Assembly (NCBI GenBank): GCA_030626645.1
Contig: DAOUTP010000120.1
Coordinates: forward strand, 1 to 5,991
Length of the DNA: 5,991 nucleotides
Source: Candidatus Cloacimonadota bacterium
GTDB lineage: Bacteria > Cloacimonadota > Cloacimonadia > Cloacimonadales > TCS61
Direction of reading: 5' to 3'
Shown: positions 5,455 to 5,991 of the stretch, in pieces
Numbering within the stretch: position 1 is the first letter of the stretch
How the letters are laid out: each line of letters opens with the position of its first letter
The notes under the pieces: model-generated
Databases searched by the model: none
The model's input: only the letters and a program-made list of their open reading frames with translations
What the model was told of the DNA's origin: nothing
Made by a program: the position numbers and the translations under genes

Positions 5455-5991
5455 ATGAGAACTAACAAATTTTTAGGTAGAGATTGGATAAGCCCTGAAA
5501 TCGATTATACAAAAGAAGAATGGGAAACCTTGATAAGATTGGCAGAAGAGCTAAAAACACGTTATGCATTGAATGAGGACACATCACATATTTTAAAAGG
5601 TAAAACTCTTTATACAATGTTTTTCAATAGCTCGCTAAGAACCAGAAGCACATTCGCAGCCGGTATTCAACAGCTTGGTGGGTTTCATGTAGATCTGGAG
5701 CCGGGAAAGACATACACTCCCGCTCGCAAAGGATTTGAAGTTCCATATAAAACCGAAAGGATATGCGATGTTGCCCAGGTTCTCAGTAGAACCGGAGATA
5801 CTTTAGCCATCAGAATGTATGGTGCACCATCTCAATGGATCTATGGATTTGCACACGAGACTATGAAGGAAGTCGCTCACTATTCAGATATTCCTATTAT
5901 CAACATGGAATGTGACAAGTATCACCCATCGCAGGCATTGGCAGACATGCTGACGGTCAAAGAAAAATTCGGTGGATTCAAGAAGAAAAAA
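5455..5991 (+). CDS. second carbamoyltransferase, N-terminal 179 residues (3' end beyond window)
   Basis: The frame runs open to the last base. AAGGAG at 5442-5447 lies seven bases before the ATG. Visible motifs are FFNSSLRTR at 56-64, with the carbamoyl-phosphate motif as SLRTR (60-64) rather than STRTR; LGGF at 74-77; an extended loop after LEPGK at 81-85; Arg120 in AIRMYGAP; INMECD at 149-154; and HPSQALAD at 157-164. The SxRTR variant and the PGK loop resemble N-acetyl- and N-succinylornithine carbamoyltransferases more than classical OTCase. It aligns end to end with the N-terminal half of the upstream carbamoyltransferase but is clearly divergent. Only the carbamoyl-phosphate domain is visible; the substrate-specificity half, with the HCLP-type motif, is outside. 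It may serve the same purine/ureide pathway, perhaps with a different substrate or as a partner subunit (inference), or it may be an arginine-biosynthesis enzyme. Confidence 0.88.
   Translation, partial: MRTNKFLGRDWISPEIDYTKEEWETLIRLAEELKTRYALNEDTSHILKGKTLYTMFFNSSLRTRSTFAAGIQQLGGFHVDLEPGKTYTPARKGFEVPYKTERICDVAQVLSRTGDTLAIRMYGAPSQWIYGFAHETMKEVAHYSDIPIINMECDKYHPSQALADMLTVKEKFGGFKKKK

Overview
This AT-rich window carries part of a conserved anaerobic purine-catabolism ('selenium-linked molybdenum hydroxylase') gene cluster, with all genes on the + strand. The order is ygfK (5' end missing), ygeY (M20 hydrolase), a small GxxExxY gene bracketed by inverted repeats, a YgeW-like carbamoyltransferase, a ~300 bp structured gap, and the first 179 codons of a second, divergent carbamoyltransferase. 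YgfK, YgeY and YgeW are hallmark members of the gene set (with ssnA, hyuA, xdhD, ygeX) associated with fermentative breakdown of uric acid and related purines. The expected anaerobic lifestyle also fits the Cys-rich iron-sulfur flavoprotein YgfK. Low GC, AAGGAG-type ribosome binding sites and the GxxExxY cassette suggest an uncultured anaerobe, perhaps of the FCB/Cloacimonadota or a similar lineage. That taxonomic guess is weak.

Layout: 1-2361 ygfK. 2362-2498 is a gap holding four alternating copies of ACCTTGNCA. 2499-3707 is ygeY. 3705-4142 is a compact insertion-like cassette: about 31 bp imperfect terminal inverted repeats enclosing only a PD-(D/E)XK-like GxxExxY gene. 4174-5157 is the first carbamoyltransferase. 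5158-5454 holds a 12-bp direct repeat, two overlapping mini-ORFs, a possible three-way-junction RNA that would sequester a strong Shine-Dalgarno and its AUG, and an AT-rich dyad. 5455-5991 is the second carbamoyltransferase, cut by the window end.

How the genes may work together (inference): YgfK passes electrons in purine ring reduction or oxidation, YgeY hydrolyses an amide or ureido bond of a ring-opened intermediate, and the carbamoyltransferases run phosphorolytically on ureido compounds to give carbamoyl phosphate, from which a carbamate kinase outside the window could make ATP. The points of most interest are the cassette inserted exactly between ygeY and ygeW, the tandem pair of divergent knotted-type transcarbamylases (the first with HALP in place of HCLP), and the structured leader between them.
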